From DATFTE01 sp963840665 (GTDB lineage Bacteria; Acidobacteriota; Terriglobia; Terriglobales; Acidobacteriaceae): DNA of 64,000 nucleotides. The notes under the pieces are model-generated. The model searched no databases. It was given only the letters and a program-made list of their open reading frames with translations, and was not told the DNA's origin. Every line of letters begins with the position of its first letter. Positions within the stretch are counted from its first letter, which is position 1. Both the position numbers and the translations under genes were made by a program. Positions 61,332 to 64,000 of the stretch are shown one piece after another. The stretch lies in the NCBI GenBank assembly GCA_963840665.1, contig CAWIZO010000006.1, forward strand, positions 434,001 through 498,000. Reading direction: 5' to 3'.

Positions 61332-62247
61332 TTGGCGAACACCTTTTCGATGGCGCTGCGAAGTTCTTCGTAAGGCATGGCTCCGGGATGATACATGGCC
61401 ACCTTACCGGCGCGATCCACTAAAACCAGGGTGGGCGTGGTGCTGGCGCCGTAACGGTCGAAGTTGGCTTTGCTGACCGGAACGGGGATGTTCTCTAAGC
61501 CGAAGTAATAGTGCTGCCAGACTTGCTCGATGTAGGCGAGTTCGGCTTGCGGAGTCGCGTCTTCGTCCTGCGGCGGCATATCCATAACGTTGGGTCGGCG
61601 CCATGACGATCAGACCTTTAGGACCGAATTCAGAGCGAAGCTGGGTGATGATGGGCGCTTCGGCTTTACAGTCGACGCACCAGTGCGCCCAGAAAAAGAG
61701 GAGCACGGGAGATCCCTTGAGCTGCGCAAGCGGGAGTGGGTTTCGATCCGAAATTCTCGCTGAGTTGGAGGGCGGGAGCCGGTTGGCCGGTCATCCCAAG
61801 GAGATTCAGATTTTTTTGTAAGCGCGGAGCGATGGAAGTTTTGCCGAACTCCGTCAAGTCGCGTTTCAGCAGGGCAACGGCTTGTGGCTGATAGCCTCCG
61901 GCGACGAGAGCTTGAGCCTGCACTTCAATGGCGGCGCCCAGGGCGGTGGGAAGATGAGGCTCGGCATCGAGGGTGCGCTTGGTCAGAAGCTGGCGGGCGA
62001 AGGCTTCGGTCTGCTTAGCGTAGGACTCGGCGGCGCCCATCTGGTTTTGGCTGGCGGCGGCGCGGGCCATCCAGGAAAGAGCTTCGAGATATTCAGGGGT
62101 GATGCTGTGGTGGGCGCGGTATTCCTGCAGGTGCTGGTCAGCCGTGGCGAAACTGCCCATAGCCAAAGAGCGCCGGACATCCTCGATGATGTCACCAAAG
62201 CTGACAGCGGAAAAGATTAAGAGGAATGCAAGGCAACGGCGAATCAT
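61328..62247 (-). CDS. TlpA-like thioredoxin-fold protein with N-terminal helical domain, two frameshifts
   Basis: ATG at 62247, signal peptide CLAFLLIFSAVSFG. Residues 30-150 form helical TPR-like repeats (ATADQHLQEYRAHH, EALSWMARAAASQ). Then a thioredoxin domain PLAQLKGSPVLLFFWAHWCV with CVDC in WCVDCKAEAP, and TTPTLVLVDRAGKVAMYHPG. The frames are joined near 61745 and by removing one extra base at 61565 (GGACGAAG to GGAGAAG). It should reduce or oxidise disulfides in the periplasm. The stop overlaps the VOC gene start (TTGA). Confidence 0.85.
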
Positions 62248-62526
62248 TCTTACATGATGAACGGAAGCAGCGGGAATGCCAAGCGGGAGCGAACCTTTAC
62301 GGTATCGTGCCACGAGGTAGTTCCGTTAGGGGACATTGATTCAATGACTTAGGGACATATTCGCGAAAATTTCTTGGAGGCTCTGTGGAAATTACGATAA
62401 AATTCAGATGCGTTTGATCTTGCGGTATTTGCAGTTTCCAGTATCTCCGCTCAATAGCATGATCCTGCCTGCGAAGTTCTGCGAGTTAGTCAGCGCAACA
62501 TCACACAAAAGGAACAATGCAACACC

Positions 62527-62727
62527 ATGGAAACAGGAACAGTAAAGTGGTTTAACGACGCCAAGGGTTATGGATTTATCAGCCGCCAGAATGGCGAGGA
62601 TGTCTTCGTGCACTTCTCGGCCATTCAGTCGAGCGGATTCCGCAGCCTGCAAGAGGGTCAGCAAGTACAGTTCGATGTAGTCAAAGGCCCTAAGGGCTGG
62701 CAAGCCGAGAACGTCAAGGCGGTATAA
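62527..62727 (+). CDS. cspA: Cold-shock protein CspA family
   Basis: 66 aa OB-fold with RNP1 KGYGFI and RNP2 VFVHFSAIQ: METGTVKWFNDAKGYGFISR, SGFRSLQEGQQVQFDVVKG. It binds single-stranded RNA/DNA as an RNA chaperone. An AAAGGA ribosome-binding site lies upstream. A gap of about 280 bp before the ATG may hold a long structured leader, as usual for csp genes. A strong terminator follows. Confidence 0.97.
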   Translation: METGTVKWFNDAKGYGFISRQNGEDVFVHFSAIQSSGFRSLQEGQQVQFDVVKGPKGWQAENVKAV

Positions 62728-62754
62728 GCCACTGACTGAGAAAATTCGGTAAAG

Positions 62755-62780
62755 AGGGCGGCCTCCGGGCCGCCCTTCCT
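62755..62780 (+). terminator. Rho-independent terminator of cspA
   Basis: 9-bp stem AGGGCGGCC/GGCCGCCCT with TCCG loop followed by TCCTGTTTTC; the arms are identical to those of the ftsH terminator. Confidence 0.85.
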
Positions 62781-62784
62781 GTTT

Positions 62785-63126
62785 TCAGGCGGCTGCGGCT
62801 GCGTCAACCGTGTTGTAAAACTTGAAAAACGTCTCGACATGGGTCACTTGCAGAGCGGTGCGCACGCGGTCATTCACTCCTACTAACGACAAAGAGCGTC
62901 CATCTTTCTGATGGGTGACGTAAGCGCCGACCAATGCGCCGATTCCGGCGGAATCCATGTAAGGGACCTTGGTGAAGTCGATGATCAGCCGGGGAGCTTC
63001 ATTCGTACGGACCTTGGCCTGAAAGTCGAAGAGGTTGTTAATGACGAGTGGGCCGTCAAGTCGGAGAACGCGCTGTCCTTCTTTTGGGCCCGGGGAATCT
63101 TCAATGACGAGAGGCTCCTTGGGCAT
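62785..63126 (-). CDS. STAS-domain anti-sigma factor antagonist
   Basis: 113 aa. STAS fold with the phosphorylatable Ser in PYMDSAGIGALVGAY, preceded by LDGPLVINNLFDFQAKV and RLIIDFTKV. Such SpoIIAA/RsbV-like proteins bind an anti-sigma kinase when unphosphorylated and free the sigma factor. No partner kinase or sigma factor gene lies in the window. It is convergent with cspA. Confidence 0.9.
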   Translation of the reverse strand: MPKEPLVIEDSPGPKEGQRVLRLDGPLVINNLFDFQAKVRTNEAPRLIIDFTKVPYMDSAGIGALVGAYVTHQKDGRSLSLVGVNDRVRTALQVTHVETFFKFYNTVDAAAAA

Positions 63127-63218
63127 TAGGAAATCTTAGTGCGGAGGTCGCCGCAAGATTGTTAAAGCACTGTTAATTTCGAGGGCTCCGCCGCCCGGGG
63201 CGACGGAGCTGTACGCTT

Positions 63219-63833
63219 TTAGAAGCGATAGGTGATGCCGACGGAGGGCTCGGCGGAGTGGCTCCAGGAGCCTGTGGAGATTTCGGAGACGCCGAAGTCT
63301 GGCGCCTTGTAGATGAGGCCGCGATATTGAAGGCGAAGGCCGAGGGCGTGCATCAGCCGATAATCGACCCCGAATCCGTAGAGGAATGCTCCCGAGGTTT
63401 GAGTGGTGCTGCCGAAGGTGGAATTCGTGGAATTTGTGATCGGGTTGAAGATGAGCGCACCGCCGCCCGCCAGAAGAAAGGGATCGAGTTTGCGGTCCCG
63501 GCCGGCATCGAGCACGTAGGCCGCGGTAATTTCATGCACATTGGCCTGCTGGCTGGCGATGGGTCCGGTGATGGAACCGACAATTGTGTAGTACTGCGTG
63601 TCGCGCGTGTAGGAATAGTTCAGCGCGAGCGCCGAATGCGGGCGAAAGGCGTAGCTGTAGCTGAGGAGGAATCCGCCGGAGTTGGTGGGATCCTGCTGAA
63701 TGCTGTTGCCGATGGTTTGCTTGGGAAAACTTCCAAAGACGCTTACGGCGACGTCAGAACGATTCTCCTGGGCAAGAGCAGCGGACAAGAGAAACATGAA
63801 GCACGCAACAACGATGCCTAACTTGCGAAGCAT
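63219..63833 (-). CDS. Outer-membrane beta-barrel protein
   Basis: 204 aa with a signal peptide (VVACFMFLLSAALAQ). The mature part alternates amphipathic strands: LLSYSYAFRPHSALALNYSY, EITAAYVLDAGRDRKLDPFL, FLYGFGVDYRLMHALGLRLQ. It ends in YRF, the C-terminal aromatic needed for outer membrane insertion. OmpW/OmpA-like eight-stranded barrel is likely; the specific role is unknown. Confidence 0.85.
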   Translation of the reverse strand: MLRKLGIVVACFMFLLSAALAQENRSDVAVSVFGSFPKQTIGNSIQQDPTNSGGFLLSYSYAFRPHSALALNYSYTRDTQYYTIVGSITGPIASQQANVHEITAAYVLDAGRDRKLDPFLLAGGGALIFNPITNSTNSTFGSTTQTSGAFLYGFGVDYRLMHALGLRLQYRGLIYKAPDFGVSEISTGSWSHSAEPSVGITYRF

Positions 63834-63981
63834 TGGATCTCTCCTTGCGAGATAGAAAGATTTTTGGGATGCACTGGGTTAGAAGGGGAGAGGCGCGCGA
63901 GACGGCGTAAAGAATTAGTTAAGAAGTGTAAAGATCGGTCAAGTTGTCGGTCATCCATCGTGACGTTACACTGAACGGGCT

Positions 63982-64000
63982 ATGGCATTGAAGGCAGGCG
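63982..64000 (+). CDS. First codons of a gene running off the right edge
   Basis: ATG at 63982 opens MALKAG. That is a common opening of acidobacterial Ser/Thr kinases (MALxAGTxLGPYEI), but only six codons are visible, so this is a guess about identity; a promoter-like ~150-bp gap precedes it. Confidence 0.3.

Noticed and set aside
1..64000. CRISPR arrays, rRNA, tRNA, phage or transposase genes
   Set aside because: Scanned for regularly spaced direct repeats and the usual conserved motifs; none was found. The repeats present are palindromic and irregularly spaced.

Overview
The window looks like chromosomal DNA of an Acidobacteriota soil bacterium (inference). The reasons are a Ser/Thr kinase of the type expanded in that phylum, high-GC coding DNA, secreted beta-barrel and repeat proteins of acidobacterial style, and an exceptional density of short palindromic interspersed repeats. 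No phage, transposase, CRISPR array, rRNA or tRNA gene was found.

Layout. 0-8 kb: a truncated Ser/Thr kinase, a nuclease-like secreted protein, CutC, a histone-deacetylase-fold enzyme, and a TipAS/MerR regulator with a 19-bp-spacer promoter. 8-13 kb: an alkylation-repair pair (Ada/AlkA fusion and Ogt) and mnmG. 13-17 kb: a CADD-like protein, a Sel1-repeat protein, a thioesterase and a PEP-mutase-family enzyme. 17-22 kb: nitroreductase, then the conserved block tilS-hpt-ftsH. 22-30 kb: aldo/keto reductase, DinB proteins, selD (apparently itself a selenoprotein) and the TldE/TldD protease pair. 30-35 kb: an uncharacterised protein with a PD-(D/E)XK-like motif, small membrane proteins, a UvrC-like protein without the C-terminal nuclease, and a DnaC-like ATPase. 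35-40 kb: a LysR regulator divergent from a glyoxylate-shunt operon (aceB-aceA). 40-49 kb: HU, L31, DusB, an MBL hydrolase, a dipeptidyl-peptidase, a zinc-ribbon protein and an rRNA methyltransferase. 49-53 kb: Hsp20 and ClpB. 53-56 kb: rsmG, three perfect parS sites, parA and parB, which is the chromosome-segregation locus. 56-64 kb: small membrane proteins, a tandem-repeat secreted protein, a lipoprotein/VOC/TlpA overlapping operon, CspA, a STAS protein, a beta-barrel protein and the first codons of another gene.

Two themes run through the window. First, at least nine families of short dispersed palindromic repeats fill the intergenic spaces. Several are also embedded in frame inside housekeeping genes (three times in mnmG, once each in dusB, selD and probably tilS), in the manner of the palindromic elements of Rickettsia. 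Second, about twenty genes, many of them essential (ftsH, clpB, tilS, hpt, parB), carry single-base frameshifts while others remain intact. Six that I resolved by hand are cured by removing one C or G next to an A/G in a CGA-type context. This points to context-specific sequencing error rather than decay, so those genes are annotated as single interrupted CDSs.
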